Below are positions 24,822 to 33,375 of a DNA stretch of 56,276 nt, piece after piece. The first letter of the stretch is position 1. Each line of letters starts with the position of its first letter. The DNA comes from Caldilineales bacterium (GTDB taxonomy: Bacteria > Chloroflexota > Anaerolineae > J102), in assembly GCA_019695115.1 (NCBI GenBank), contig JAIBAP010000039.1:1-56276 (forward strand), given 5' to 3'. Position numbers and translations under genes: made by a program. The notes under the pieces are model-generated. The model was not told where the DNA came from and did not search any database. It worked only from the letters and a program-made list of their open reading frames with translations.

Positions 24822-24858
24822 AAACAAAAACCACGATGATCGAATGTCATCGTGGTTT
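24822..24858 (-). terminator. Intrinsic terminator upstream of argG
   Basis: On the minus strand a 12-bp perfect stem (AAACCACGATGA / TCATCGTGGTTT) with a 7-base loop is followed by TTGTTTG, making a good Rho-independent terminator. It lies ~500 bases before argG and ~160 bases after the TPR gene. It either ends TPR transcription or attenuates a leader transcript from the 24988 promoter. Confidence 0.75.
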
Positions 24859-24897
24859 GGGGCGGGAACGAGGGCTACGCAGGCGCGAGGGTGGGGA

Positions 24898-24957
24898 TCA
24901 GGCGGGCTGGCCTGTCCTCGTCCCGTGGGGGGTGCGCCTGCAGCGGAGTGTAAGCAT
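24898..24957 (-). CDS. Candidate arginine-containing leader peptide
   Basis: A 19-codon frame starting at ATG 24957 (residues MLTLRCRRTPHGTRTGQPA) with Arg at 5, 7, 8 and 14. The ATG is 6 bases after the -10 hexamer, so it would be translated from a leaderless message. It is followed by possible RNA pairings and the terminator at 24822-24858, then argG. Could be chance; no homology is claimed. Confidence 0.35.
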   Translation of the reverse strand: MLTLRCRRTPHGTRTGQPA

Positions 24958-24963
24958 GGAGAA

Positions 24964-24993
24964 AGGATAAAGGCTAGGGGGTGGGGCTGTCAA
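24964..24993 (-). promoter_or_regulatory. Sigma70-type promoter of argG leader
   Basis: On the minus strand a perfect -35 TTGACA (24993-24988) is followed, after 18 bases, by -10 TATCCT (24969-24964). Transcription would begin at about 24957 and run toward argG. Confidence 0.6.
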
Positions 24994-25017
24994 ATGGCGG
25001 CCCTGGCCTATCGGCCC

Positions 25018-26274
25018 CTAGCCATCAGCCCTTTGCCCACCCGCCCCTCGCCGCAAAACTTCCTGCACCCTGGCCGCATCCGCCTCGGCGTCAGGATGCC
25101 CGATCTCCCGCTCGTAATCCACCAGCACCTGCATGTGCCGGGCAGCCTGCGCATAATCGCCTTGCTGGGCGTAGGCCAGACCCAGATTCCAGCTCTGCAG
25201 CCCCTCGCCCCGGCGCTCGCCGATCTCCCGGCTGATGGCCATCGCTTCCTGATACAGACCGATGGCTCGTTCCCACCGGCCCTGTTCGGCATAGGCCAGC
25301 CCCAGATTGCCCAGCCGATTGGCCTCGCCCCGGTGGTCGCCGATCTCCCGGCTGACCGTCAGCGCCTGCTCGAACAGATCGATCGCCCGCTCCTGCTGCC
25401 CGCGCAGCGCATAGGCATGGCCCAGATTCCCCAACACCGTCCCCTCGTTGCGTCGATCCCCGATCTCTCGGCTGACCGCCAACGCCTCTTCATAAAGCGG
25501 CATCGCTCGCTCCGCCTGCCCGCTGTCCAGATAGACATTGCCCAGGCTGCCCAGCCGATTGCCCACCCCGCGGCGGTCGCCCGTCGCGCGGCCGATGGCC
25601 AGCGCCTGTTCGAGGGCGTCGATGGCCTGCTCTACCTGCCCCAGCAGGGCATAGGCGGCGCCCAGATTGCCCAGATTCCAGCCCGCGGCCATCCGTTCGC
25701 CCAGGTCCCGATTGATGACCAGCGCCCGTTCGTGGCAACGGATCGCCTCATCCATCTGCCCCACCGCCGCATAGGCCAGCCCCAGGCTCCCCAGCCGGCT
25801 GGCCTCGCCCCGGCGGTCGCCGGCCTTCCGGCTGACCACCAGCGCCAGCTTGAACAGACCGACCGCGTGCTCCACCTGGCCCAGGGCGGCAAAAGCATTG
25901 CCCAGATTGTTCAGATCATCCCCCTCGCCCTGCCGGTCGCCCAACTTCCGGCTGATGGCCAGCGCCTGCTGGTGGCACTCCACTGCCCGCGCTGCCTCCC
26001 CGGCATCGGCAAAGCAATTGCCCAGGTTGCTCAGCAGCAGCCCCTCCATCCGCCGGGCCAGGGTGGGCGGGTCCAGCGCCAACGCCCGCTGCAAAGCGTC
26101 GATGGCAGCGGACAGGGCGCCCAGGTCGTGGCAGACCTGCCCCAGCTCGAACAGCAGACCCCGCCCCTCCTCCGGCGCCGTAGCTTCCCCTCCTTGTCGC
26201 GCCCACGCCTCCAGCCCGGCCTCCAGTTCCCTCCGGCGCTGCCGCAACTGCTCGACTCTTGGCTCATCGTCCAT
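25018..26274 (-). CDS. Tetratricopeptide-repeat protein
   Basis: 418 residues made of about nine 40-residue TPR units ('LGNLGLAYAEQGRWERAIGLYQEAMAISREIGERRGE' type, shown here only as a family description), the long-spaced form seen in LGN/kinesin-light-chain-like TPRs. There is no signal peptide, transmembrane helix or enzyme domain; the first ~45 residues are an acidic/Arg helical lead-in. It is probably a cytoplasmic scaffold, but its partner is unknown. Neighbouring repeats are nearly identical at DNA level, so the gene is prone to unit gain and loss. It is divergent from queG, 180 bases away. Confidence 0.9.
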   Translation of the reverse strand: MDDEPRVEQLRQRRRELEAGLEAWARQGGEATAPEEGRGLLFELGQVCHDLGALSAAIDALQRALALDPPTLARRMEGLLLSNLGNCFADAGEAARAVECHQQALAISRKLGDRQGEGDDLNNLGNAFAALGQVEHAVGLFKLALVVSRKAGDRRGEASRLGSLGLAYAAVGQMDEAIRCHERALVINRDLGERMAAGWNLGNLGAAYALLGQVEQAIDALEQALAIGRATGDRRGVGNRLGSLGNVYLDSGQAERAMPLYEEALAVSREIGDRRNEGTVLGNLGHAYALRGQQERAIDLFEQALTVSREIGDHRGEANRLGNLGLAYAEQGRWERAIGLYQEAMAISREIGERRGEGLQSWNLGLAYAQQGDYAQAARHMQVLVDYEREIGHPDAEADAARVQEVLRRGAGGQRADG

Positions 26275-26356
26275 GTCCCCATTGTAGAACCTCGCCCCGC
26301 CGCCGGCAACTCCCCCACCCCGCCCCGCCTTGCTCCCTCCACCCCGCCCCGGCTAT

Positions 26357-26454
26357 CATGCCCCTCTCTGCCTCCCTCCCCCCTCTCTGCGTCTCCCCTT
26401 CCCTGCGTCCCTGCGTCCCTCCCTCCCTGCGTCTCTGCGTCCCTCCGTCCCCCC
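26357..26454. repeat. Pyrimidine-rich octamer array before queG
   Basis: CCCTGCGT, CCCTCCCT, CTCTGCGT and similar 8-bp units fill the leader directly up to the queG ATG. A related array (27614-27656) precedes the LysE gene. No ribosome site can be seen for either gene within the array. Confidence 0.8.
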
Positions 26455-27612
26455 ATGCTCGCCCCCGCCCTCAAAACCCACGCCCTTCGCCTCGGCTTCG
26501 ACCTGGTCGCCATCGTCCCGGCCGGCCCCAGCCCGGATTACGACCGCTACCGGCGCTGGTTGGAGGCAGGCTATGCCGGCGAGATGAGCTACCTGGCCCG
26601 GCACGCCGACTTGAAGGCCGACCCGCGCCGCCTGCTACCCGAAGCCCACTCCATCATCCTCGTCGGCCTGAGCTACGCCGCCTTCATCGACCTCGTCCCT
26701 CGCGCCGACCCCAGCCGCGGCCAGATCGCCGGCTACGCCCTCGGACGCGACTATCACGACGTGATGCGGGCGCTGCTGAAAGAGTTGGACGGCTGGATCA
26801 GGGCGCAGACCGGGCGCAGCAGCTACGGCCGGGTCTTCGTCGATAGCGCGCCGGTGCTCGAACGCTCGTGGGCAGCTGGGGCCGGCCTCGGCTTCATCGG
26901 CAAGAACACCTGCCTCATCGCCCCGGCCCTCGGCTCCGACCTCTTCCTCGGCGGCCTCCTCGTGCCCGAAAGCCTGGATGATGATGAACCATTCGGAGAT
27001 TGGAGATCAGAGATTGGAGATTGGAGATTGGTAGATGCACCCGGCCCGCACTCTCCAATCTCCAATAACCAATCTCCACTCACCTGCGGCCGCTGCACCC
27101 GCTGCCTGGACGCCTGCCCCACCGGCGCCCTCGTCTCGGCCCACGAACTGGACGCCCGCCGCTGCATCTCCTACCTGACCATCGAACTACGCGGCGACAT
27201 CCCGCCCGACCTGCGGCCGGCGATGGGCAACTGGGTCTTCGGCTGCGACCTCTGCCAGGCCATCTGCCCCTGGAACCGCGCCGCCGCCCGCCGTTCGCCG
27301 CCCGCCCGCCCTGCCTCCCTTCGCCTCGACCCCTCGCCGCCCCTGCTCGACCTCCTGGCCCTCGACCCGGCAACCTTCCGCGCCCGCTTTGGCGGCACAC
27401 CCGTCCTGCGCGCCGGCTACGAAGGCTTCATGCGCAATGTCTGTGTGGCCGCGGGCAACTGGGGCCACCCGTCCGCCCGGCCGGCGCTGGAACATCATCT
27501 GCACCACAGCCCGCCCCTCATCGCCACTCACGCCGCCTGGGCCCTCGCCCGGCTATCCGGCGGAGCAGGTCGCCCATCCCTCCTCGCCGCCCAAAATCAC
27601 CCCTCCCCCTGA
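26455..27612 (+). CDS. queG: Epoxyqueuosine reductase
   Basis: 385 residues. This cobalamin- and iron-sulfur-dependent enzyme performs the last step of queuosine tRNA modification. N-terminal 'HALRLGFDLVAIVPAGP' and 'GKNTCLIAPALGSDLFLGG' are family blocks. The ferredoxin-like clusters are 'CGRCTRCLDACPTGAL' and 'GCDLCQAICPWN', and HEAT-like repeats close the protein. Between 'LLVPESLDDDEP' and the first cluster lies a ~28-residue insertion (GDWRSEIGDWRLVD, then SPISNNQSP) encoded by the GGAGATT repeat, in frame. The start follows a pyrimidine-rich repeat rather than a normal ribosome site. Confidence 0.94.
   Translation: MLAPALKTHALRLGFDLVAIVPAGPSPDYDRYRRWLEAGYAGEMSYLARHADLKADPRRLLPEAHSIILVGLSYAAFIDLVPRADPSRGQIAGYALGRDYHDVMRALLKELDGWIRAQTGRSSYGRVFVDSAPVLERSWAAGAGLGFIGKNTCLIAPALGSDLFLGGLLVPESLDDDEPFGDWRSEIGDWRLVDAPGPHSPISNNQSPLTCGRCTRCLDACPTGALVSAHELDARRCISYLTIELRGDIPPDLRPAMGNWVFGCDLCQAICPWNRAAARRSPPARPASLRLDPSPPLLDLLALDPATFRARFGGTPVLRAGYEGFMRNVCVAAGNWGHPSARPALEHHLHHSPPLIATHAAWALARLSGGAGRPSLLAAQNHPSP
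26995..27080. repeat. Heptamer repeat inserted in queG
   Basis: GGAGATT-type units on the left are followed by inverted copies (CCAATCTCC) on the right, so the insert is palindromic overall. It encodes an extra loop in QueG without breaking the frame. Confidence 0.88.
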
Positions 27613-27613
27613 T

Positions 27614-27656
27614 CCCTCCCTCCCTGCGTCCCTGCGTCTCCGCGTCTCCCCCATCC
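27614..27656. repeat. Pyrimidine-rich octamer array before LysE gene
   Basis: Units of CCCTGCGT/CTCCGCGT type, the same family as the array preceding queG, fill the queG-LysE intergenic gap up to 3 bases before the LysE ATG. Confidence 0.75.
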
Positions 27657-27658
27657 CC

Positions 27659-28288
27659 ATGTTCCTCCACGGCATCCTCCTCGGCTTCTCCATCGCCGCC
27701 CCGGTCGGCCCCATCGGCGTCCTCTGCATCCGTCGCACGCTGGCCAACGGGCGTTGGTCGGGGCTGGCCACCGGTTTGGGCGCGGCTACGGCCGACGCCG
27801 TCTATGGCGCCATCGCCGCTTTCGGCCTCACCGCCATCTCTGGCTTCCTGGTCGCGCAACAAACATGGCTGCGGCTGGTGGGCGGCGCTTTCCTGGTCTT
27901 TCTCGGCCTCCGCACCCTACTCAGCCGGCCCGCCACTGAAGCCGCCTCGGCCTCAAGCAGCACCCTGGCCGGAGACTATGCCAGCACTCTCTTCCTCACC
28001 CTCACCAACCCGCTTACCATCCTCTCTTTCGTCGCTGTTTTCGCTGGGCTGGGCCTGGCAGCGAGCCAGCGGAGCTATGGCGCGGCGGCGGGGCTGGTGG
28101 CAGGCGTCTTCTGCGGCTCGGCCTTGTGGTGGCTGACCCTCTCCACCGCCGTCAGCTTGTTCCGCACCCGCTTCGGGCCGGCCAGTCTGCGTTGGGTGAA
28201 CATCATTTCGGGCCTGATCATTGCCGGGTTTGGCCTGATCGCCCTGGCCATCGCCCTGGCCATCGCCCTGGCCAGCCTAATGGTTTGA
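27659..28288 (+). CDS. LysE-family amino-acid exporter
   Basis: 209 residues with six predicted transmembrane helices. The family signature near the N-terminus, 'GFSIAAPVGPIGVLCIRRTLANG', is clear, as is 'FLTLTNPLTILSF' in the middle. LysE/RhtB proteins export amino acids or related small molecules. It ends in an unusual repeated 'LAIALAIALA' helix whose DNA is itself a short direct repeat. It lies 46 bases after queG, with no evident functional link. The substrate cannot be told from sequence. Confidence 0.92.
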   Translation: MFLHGILLGFSIAAPVGPIGVLCIRRTLANGRWSGLATGLGAATADAVYGAIAAFGLTAISGFLVAQQTWLRLVGGAFLVFLGLRTLLSRPATEAASASSSTLAGDYASTLFLTLTNPLTILSFVAVFAGLGLAASQRSYGAAAGLVAGVFCGSALWWLTLSTAVSLFRTRFGPASLRWVNIISGLIIAGFGLIALAIALAIALASLMV

Positions 28289-28419
28289 GCGCGACCGACA
28301 TTGCCAGCGGCGCAAGAGCGGCGCCGGTTGCATTCCTGGCCTCGCCGATTGGGTGCGCCTGTCGAAAGTAATCGATAATGGCGCCAACGATCATCTCTCC
28401 TTCCACCTGCTATCGAACC

Positions 28420-29388
<969 letters not shown>

Positions 29389-29422
29389 GCGCCACTGGCC
29401 AGGCGCTGAAAGCCTTCCCGTC

Positions 29423-29451
29423 TTGACGTCCACACGGCGCGGTGCTAAAGT
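29423..29451 (+). promoter_or_regulatory. Promoter of CBS-domain gene
   Basis: TTGACG (29423-29428), a 17-base spacer and TAAAGT (29446-29451). The CBS gene starts ~112 bases downstream. Spacing is ideal and the hexamers match the consensus at about 5/6 and 4/6. Confidence 0.5.
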
Positions 29452-29562
29452 CGGATGCAGCTTAGGCGGCGCCGCCAGCTGCACCGCACCATCGCTCGCT
29501 GCGCTCTCAGCCGTCCCGCACACCGCGTTTCGCACTCACGTTTCACACCCCAGGATGCCACT

Positions 29563-29988
29563 ATGAAAACCGTCACCGTCACCGGCGCCAAACGTCTGGG
29601 CATCTCGCGCTGCCTGGCCACAGCCACCATGGCCGAAGTGACGGCCAGGATGACCGACGAGGACATCAGCTGTCTGGTCGTGGTCGATTCCCAGGGGCTG
29701 CTCGAGGGCATCATCTCTCGCACCGATGTGCTGCGGGCGGCGCTGGCCGACGACAACTGGCGCCAGACTCCGTGCCGCCAATGGATGACGACGGCCGTGG
29801 TCACGGTCGATCCCGACACCCTTCTGCACGACGCCGCCGAGCTGATGCAACAACACCAGGTCCATCGCATCGTCGTCGCCAAAGCAGAGGGAGAGCGGCA
29901 GCGGCCGGTGGCGGTGCTGTCGAGCGGCGATGTGGTCTATCATCTCCATCGCCGCGCCTTGCAGCTTTCGAGCAGCCAAGAAGCGTAG
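29563..29988 (+). CDS. CBS-domain protein
   Basis: 141 residues forming two CBS motifs in tandem (a Bateman module): the first around 'ISCLVVVDSQGLLEGIISRTDVLRAAL', the second around 'HQVHRIVVAKAEG' to 'VLSSGDVVYHL'. Such modules bind adenosine nucleotides or similar ligands and act as sensors. There is no attached catalytic domain, so it may regulate a partner protein in trans. AGGA lies 8 bases before the ATG; the upstream in-frame sequence is repeat-like and excluded. Confidence 0.9.
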   Translation: MKTVTVTGAKRLGISRCLATATMAEVTARMTDEDISCLVVVDSQGLLEGIISRTDVLRAALADDNWRQTPCRQWMTTAVVTVDPDTLLHDAAELMQQHQVHRIVVAKAEGERQRPVAVLSSGDVVYHLHRRALQLSSSQEA

Positions 29989-30137
29989 ACGCAGGCAGGG
30001 CGCGGGGCAAGGGGCGTCGAATCGTTACGGGCGGGTTACGCCTTTCTTACGCGGGGGAGGGTGTGGGAGTTTGCTTACTGGCGGCGGACGAGACGAAGGC
30101 TATGGTGGAGGGAACCCTTCCACGATGGAGCCAACTC

Positions 30138-30851
30138 ATGAATCTGCACCTTTCCGGCCGGATGCTTTGGCTGGGGATGGGCGTGGTGTTAGCTGCTTGC
30201 AGCGCCACTCCTTCCGCTGGCGATGGCAAACTCGATCCAGTGGCCATTGCGGCCGTGGCTACAGTCACGAACACCGCCCCCGTCCCCGTCTTGCCGCCCC
30301 CTCCTTCGCCCACGACCACGTTGCCCTCACCCACGGCTGCTGCGATGCCCACGCTCTCGTTGCCTACCCCCACCCCTACCCCCACGGCCCCGCCCGCGCC
30401 CGCCTCCGACTTCGGCCCCGCCCCTGAGATCCAGACCGAGGTCTGGCTGAACACCCAGCAGCCTTTGCGTCTGGCTGAACTGCGCGGCAAGGTGGTGTTG
30501 GTCGATTTCTGGACTTTCGGCTGAATCAACTGCATCCACGTGATCCCTAGTTTGAGGGATTGGCACCAGAAGTATCGAGATCAAGGCTTGGTCGTGATCG
30601 GCGTGCACTCGCCTGAATTCGCCCACGAGCACAAGCTCGAGAACGTGCGCGAGGCCATCGACCGACTCGACGTGCCCTACGCCGTGACACTCGACAACGA
30701 TTTCAGCACCTGGCGAGCCTATCGCAACCGTTACTGGCCCACTTTCTACCTGATCGATAAAGAGGGGCGCATCCGTTATGTCCACATCGGCGAAGGTCAT
30801 TACCAGCAAACCGAGGCCGCCATCCAGGGTTTGCTGGCCGAAAGCGGCTGA
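30138..30851 (+). CDS. TlpA/thioredoxin-like lipoprotein, probable selenoprotein (UxxC)
   Basis: 237 residues if TGA at 30522-30524 is read as selenocysteine (residue 129). Start ATG 30138 has GGAG 7 bases upstream. A signal and lipobox ('VVLAAC', Cys 21) anchor it outside the membrane, and a Pro/Thr linker (~45-95) leads to the redoxin domain. 'GKVVLVDFWTFG' is followed by TGA, then 'INCIHVIPSLRDWHQK': the TGA falls exactly on the first Cys of the family's C-I-N-C motif. After it the domain continues in the same frame to the end, including the cis-Pro block 'WPTFYLIDKEGRI'. It would act as an extracytoplasmic thiol oxidoreductase or peroxide reductase. A hairpin 18 bases after the TGA fits a bacterial SECIS. 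A TGC-to-TGA error or mutation is the alternative. Confidence 0.82.
30543..30560 (+). promoter_or_regulatory. Candidate bacterial SECIS hairpin
   Basis: A 6-bp perfect stem ATCCCT/AGGGAT, plus a G-U pair, closes a 6-base loop AGTTTG containing GU. The apical loop starts 25 bases after the TGA, within the spacing known for SelB-dependent bacterial SECIS elements. The stem is built from codons CCT AGT TTG AGG, which are uncommon in this GC-rich gene. Confidence 0.65.
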
Positions 30852-30905
30852 ACCCAGGATGATTGAGGTTCGAACGCACAAGGCCTTTTGCAGTGTTAAG
30901 GATCA

Positions 30906-30935
30906 TTGACCTCTTTGGCGTTGCGGTGCTATACT
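30906..30935 (+). promoter_or_regulatory. Promoter of rho
   Basis: TTGACC (30906-30911), an 18-base spacer and TATACT (30930-30935), a strong sigma70-like match. It gives a ~90-base untranslated leader before rho. Confidence 0.75.
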
Positions 30936-31031
30936 CTCAGCCACTGCACAACTTTGCTGGATCTCGCCGCCTGGTCGAATCTTCTCGCCAGCAGGTTCGC
31001 TCAGGCGCCAGCATTCATCTCGCCATGGACA

Positions 31032-32297
31032 ATGACTACCTCAACTCAGTTGGACACCCACAGTCTGAAGGACTTGCGCGCCCTGGCGCGTCTGGAAGGG
31101 CTGGCCGGCTATAGCCGGTTGAAGAAGGAAGAACTCGTCGCCCTGCTTGGCCAGAACCAGGCCAGGAAAGAGGGCGTCAGCCAGGGCATCGGTTATCTCC
31201 ACACCCAACGGGATGGCAAAGGGTTTCTGCGCAGCCTGCGCCAATCGCCCAGCGAGCACGATCCCTATGTCTCACCGGCGCAGATCAAACGCTTCGCGCT
31301 CCGCAGCGGCGATCTGATCGAAGGGCCTGTGCGCCAGCCCAAGGAGGGCGAAAAATATCGTAGCCTGCTGCAGGTGACCACGGTCAACGGTCTCGACCCG
31401 GAAGCGGCCATGAACCGGCCGCGCTTCGACACCCTCACGCCCGTCTTCCCCGACCAGCAGTACGTGCTAGAGACCAAACCCCACATCCTGGGCACCCGGC
31501 TGATCGACCTCGTCAGTCCCATTGGCCGTGGCCAGCGGGGGCTGATTGCCAGCCCGCCCAAAGCGGGCAAGACCACCTTGCTCAAGCAGATCGCCAACGG
31601 GCTGACCGACAACTACAAGAGCCTGTATGTGATGGTGGTGCTGATCGGCGAACGGCCCGAAGATGTGACGGACATGCGGCGCTCGATCGAAGCCTTGGTC
31701 GTCAGTTCCACCTTCGATGAACCGGCCGAGCACCATGTGGCTGTGGCTGACCTGGCCCTGGCTCATGCCGCCCGTCTGGTCGAACTCAATCAAGACGTCG
31801 TCGTTCTGATCGACTCGCTCACTCGCCTCACCCGCGCCTACAATTTGGTCATGGCGGTCCCTGGTCGGGCGGTCAGCAGCACCCTCGACCCCGCCGCGAT
31901 CCAGGCGGCCAAGCGGATGTTCGGCCTGGCCCGCAAACTGGAGGGCGGCGGCAGCCTCACCATCCTCGCCACCTGCCAGGTGGAGACCGGGGGGCATCTG
32001 GATGAGCTGATCTACGATGAATTCCGCGGGACGGGGAACATGGATTTGCGTCTCGACCGCAGCCTGGCCGAGCGGCGCATCTACCCGGCGATCAACATCG
32101 AGCAGAGCGGCACCCGGCGTGAGGAATTGCTGCTCGACAGCGCCACCTTGCAGCAGGTGTGGACGATGCGGCGGATGATGGACGCTATCCGTGCGGCCCA
32201 ACCCAACGCCGAACCCTACCTGGCCATCCGCGACCGCCTGCGCCGCACCCGTGACAATCGCGAGTTTCTGGCTTCGCTCAATCATCGCGAGCACTGA
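31032..32297 (+). CDS. rho: Transcription termination factor Rho
   Basis: 421 residues, normal length. The N-terminal helical 'DLRALARLEGLAGYSRLKKEELV' segment precedes the cold-shock-like RNA-binding domain ('GIGYLHTQRDGKGFLR'). The ATPase core has Walker A 'SPPKAGKTTLL', Walker B 'VVVLIDSLTRL', the Q-loop/R-loop block 'LEGGGSLTILATCQVETGG' and 'EFRGTGNMDLRLDR'. It unwinds RNA to end Rho-dependent transcription. An overlapping ATG 7 bases earlier (31025) is out of frame. It has its own promoter and terminator, so it is monocistronic. Confidence 0.98.
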   Translation: MTTSTQLDTHSLKDLRALARLEGLAGYSRLKKEELVALLGQNQARKEGVSQGIGYLHTQRDGKGFLRSLRQSPSEHDPYVSPAQIKRFALRSGDLIEGPVRQPKEGEKYRSLLQVTTVNGLDPEAAMNRPRFDTLTPVFPDQQYVLETKPHILGTRLIDLVSPIGRGQRGLIASPPKAGKTTLLKQIANGLTDNYKSLYVMVVLIGERPEDVTDMRRSIEALVVSSTFDEPAEHHVAVADLALAHAARLVELNQDVVVLIDSLTRLTRAYNLVMAVPGRAVSSTLDPAAIQAAKRMFGLARKLEGGGSLTILATCQVETGGHLDELIYDEFRGTGNMDLRLDRSLAERRIYPAINIEQSGTRREELLLDSATLQQVWTMRRMMDAIRAAQPNAEPYLAIRDRLRRTRDNREFLASLNHREH

Positions 32298-32349
32298 AAT
32301 CAAGTCTTAGACAGAGGGCGTCACCGCCCCCTCCGTCGTGCGATCCCCC

Positions 32350-32381
32350 GCGCCGCCAGGTTCTGCCTGGCGGCGCTTTTT
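32350..32381 (+). terminator. Rho-independent terminator after rho
   Basis: An 11-bp GC-rich stem GCGCCGCCAGG / CCTGGCGGCGC with a 5-base loop TTCTG, followed by TTTTTG. It ends just before the convergent HigA-like gene. Confidence 0.93.
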
Positions 32382-32387
32382 GTTGGA

Positions 32388-32780
32388 TCAGAAGAAAACA
32401 GCAGGTGAAACACTAAATCGCTGCGCCAAGGCACGGATTTGGCGTACATTCAGTTCCCGCTTGCTACGCAATAACTCGGACACCACACCCTGGGAGCCAA
32501 TTTCGGGCAAGTCCGACTGCGTCAGCCCGTGCTCTTCCATCAGATATTGAAGCACCTCGCTGCCACTCACCGGCAATTCGGGATAGTGCTCCTCCTCGTA
32601 AGCATGGATAACAGTAGCAAGTGTATCCAGGAGATCGTAGAGCGGATGCCTCTCGCTTGTCCCCACCTCGTCAAGGAGTCGATGCAAGCGTTCAATGGCG
32701 CAGTCATAGTCGCCTTCGTTGTGGATGACGAGCAGTGGGCTGATGGTGGCCCAGGGCAGAAGCAATTCTTGAGTAAGCAT
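32388..32780 (-). CDS. HigA-like antitoxin / HTH regulator
   Basis: 130 residues from ATG 32780, preceded by GGAAGG; a TTG five codons earlier is less likely. The N-terminal part matches the COG5499-type antitoxin form ('EEEHYPELPVSGSEVLQYLMEEHGL'), and a lambda-like helix-turn-helix follows ('SDLPEIGSQGVVSELLRSKRELN'). The C-terminus 'ALAQRFSVSPAVFF' is typical. In most genomes a RelE/HigB toxin gene lies directly upstream. Here the ~200 bases upstream contain no such gene, so this is an orphan. It converges on the rho terminator. Confidence 0.9.
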   Translation of the reverse strand: MLTQELLLPWATISPLLVIHNEGDYDCAIERLHRLLDEVGTSERHPLYDLLDTLATVIHAYEEEHYPELPVSGSEVLQYLMEEHGLTQSDLPEIGSQGVVSELLRSKRELNVRQIRALAQRFSVSPAVFF

Positions 32781-32978
32781 ATTCACACCTTCCAAGACTC
32801 TTGGCTATATTCACTGTATCGGATTGGTTCAGCTATTTGCACCTTGATCTTGACAATTGATAGCGGAGAAAGCACCCCCAGGTGCGTCTTGTGCACGTAA
32901 AACCCGCACGTGGGCGTGCTCGACTCCGCAGGAACTATCAAGCAGTATGGATAAACAACTGAACCATGCCACTGGATA

Positions 32979-33368
32979 TTACTGCCGGGCTTGCAGCATC
33001 TCCGCCATCTTCTGCTGAATCAGGTTGATCGCCTTGAGCGGGCGCACCATCACCTTGAACTCGACGATGCGACCTTCATCGTCCCATTTGAGCATGTCGA
33101 CGCCATTGACCTCGATGCCGTCGATCTCGACCTGGAACTCCAGCACGGCATCGCGCGGGCCGCTGACCTGGCGGACATAGCGGAAGCTGTCGTTGAGGAA
33201 GACCTCGAAGGCGGCGTACAGATACAGCATCGTCAGCATCTTGCCGGCCTGGGGTTTGTAGACGACCGGCGAGTAGAAGACGACCTCCTCGGCCAGGAGT
33301 TGGTCGAGGCTGCTGAGGTTGCGGGAGCGGATCAGTTCGTGCCAGGAGGCAAGCGCGTCGATGGGCAT
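32979..33368 (-). CDS. NTF2/SnoaL-like small protein
   Basis: 129 residues with the cone-shaped NTF2-like fold: N-terminal helix 'ALASWHELIRSRNLSSLDQLLAEEVVFYSPVV', then beta strands 'AVLEFQVEIDGIEVNGVDMLKWDDEGRI' and a closing helix. The pattern 'NGVDMLKWDDEGRIVEFKVMVRP' is the usual SnoaL-type end. Such proteins are isomerases, hydrolases or simply binding proteins; nothing here fixes the activity. It lies 7 bases downstream of the secreted protein gene and is probably co-transcribed. The 198 bases between it and the HigA-like gene show no feature. Confidence 0.85.
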   Translation of the reverse strand: MPIDALASWHELIRSRNLSSLDQLLAEEVVFYSPVVYKPQAGKMLTMLYLYAAFEVFLNDSFRYVRQVSGPRDAVLEFQVEIDGIEVNGVDMLKWDDEGRIVEFKVMVRPLKAINLIQQKMAEMLQARQ

Positions 33369-33375
33369 AGGATAG

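Noticed and set aside
24019-24850. Long minus-strand reading frames upstream of argG encoding FHASRFTPH-type proteins in three frames
   Set aside because: They are produced by the 7-bp array, which lacks stops in every frame; no start site or domain is present. argG starts at 24325.
24822-24960. T-box or guanidine riboswitch upstream of argG
   Set aside because: The TGGN-type antiterminator box is missing, and similarity to guanidine-III is limited to GGACGAGG; it was kept only as an unassigned leader.
30525-30851. Separate gene starting at GTG 30540 after the TGA
   Set aside because: It would lack the beginning of the thioredoxin fold, including the first strand and the active site, and has no ribosome site; reading through TGA gives a complete domain.
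30855-30890. tRNA-like GGTTCGAAC stretch after the selenoprotein gene
   Set aside because: No acceptor stem, anticodon arm or D arm could be folded around it.
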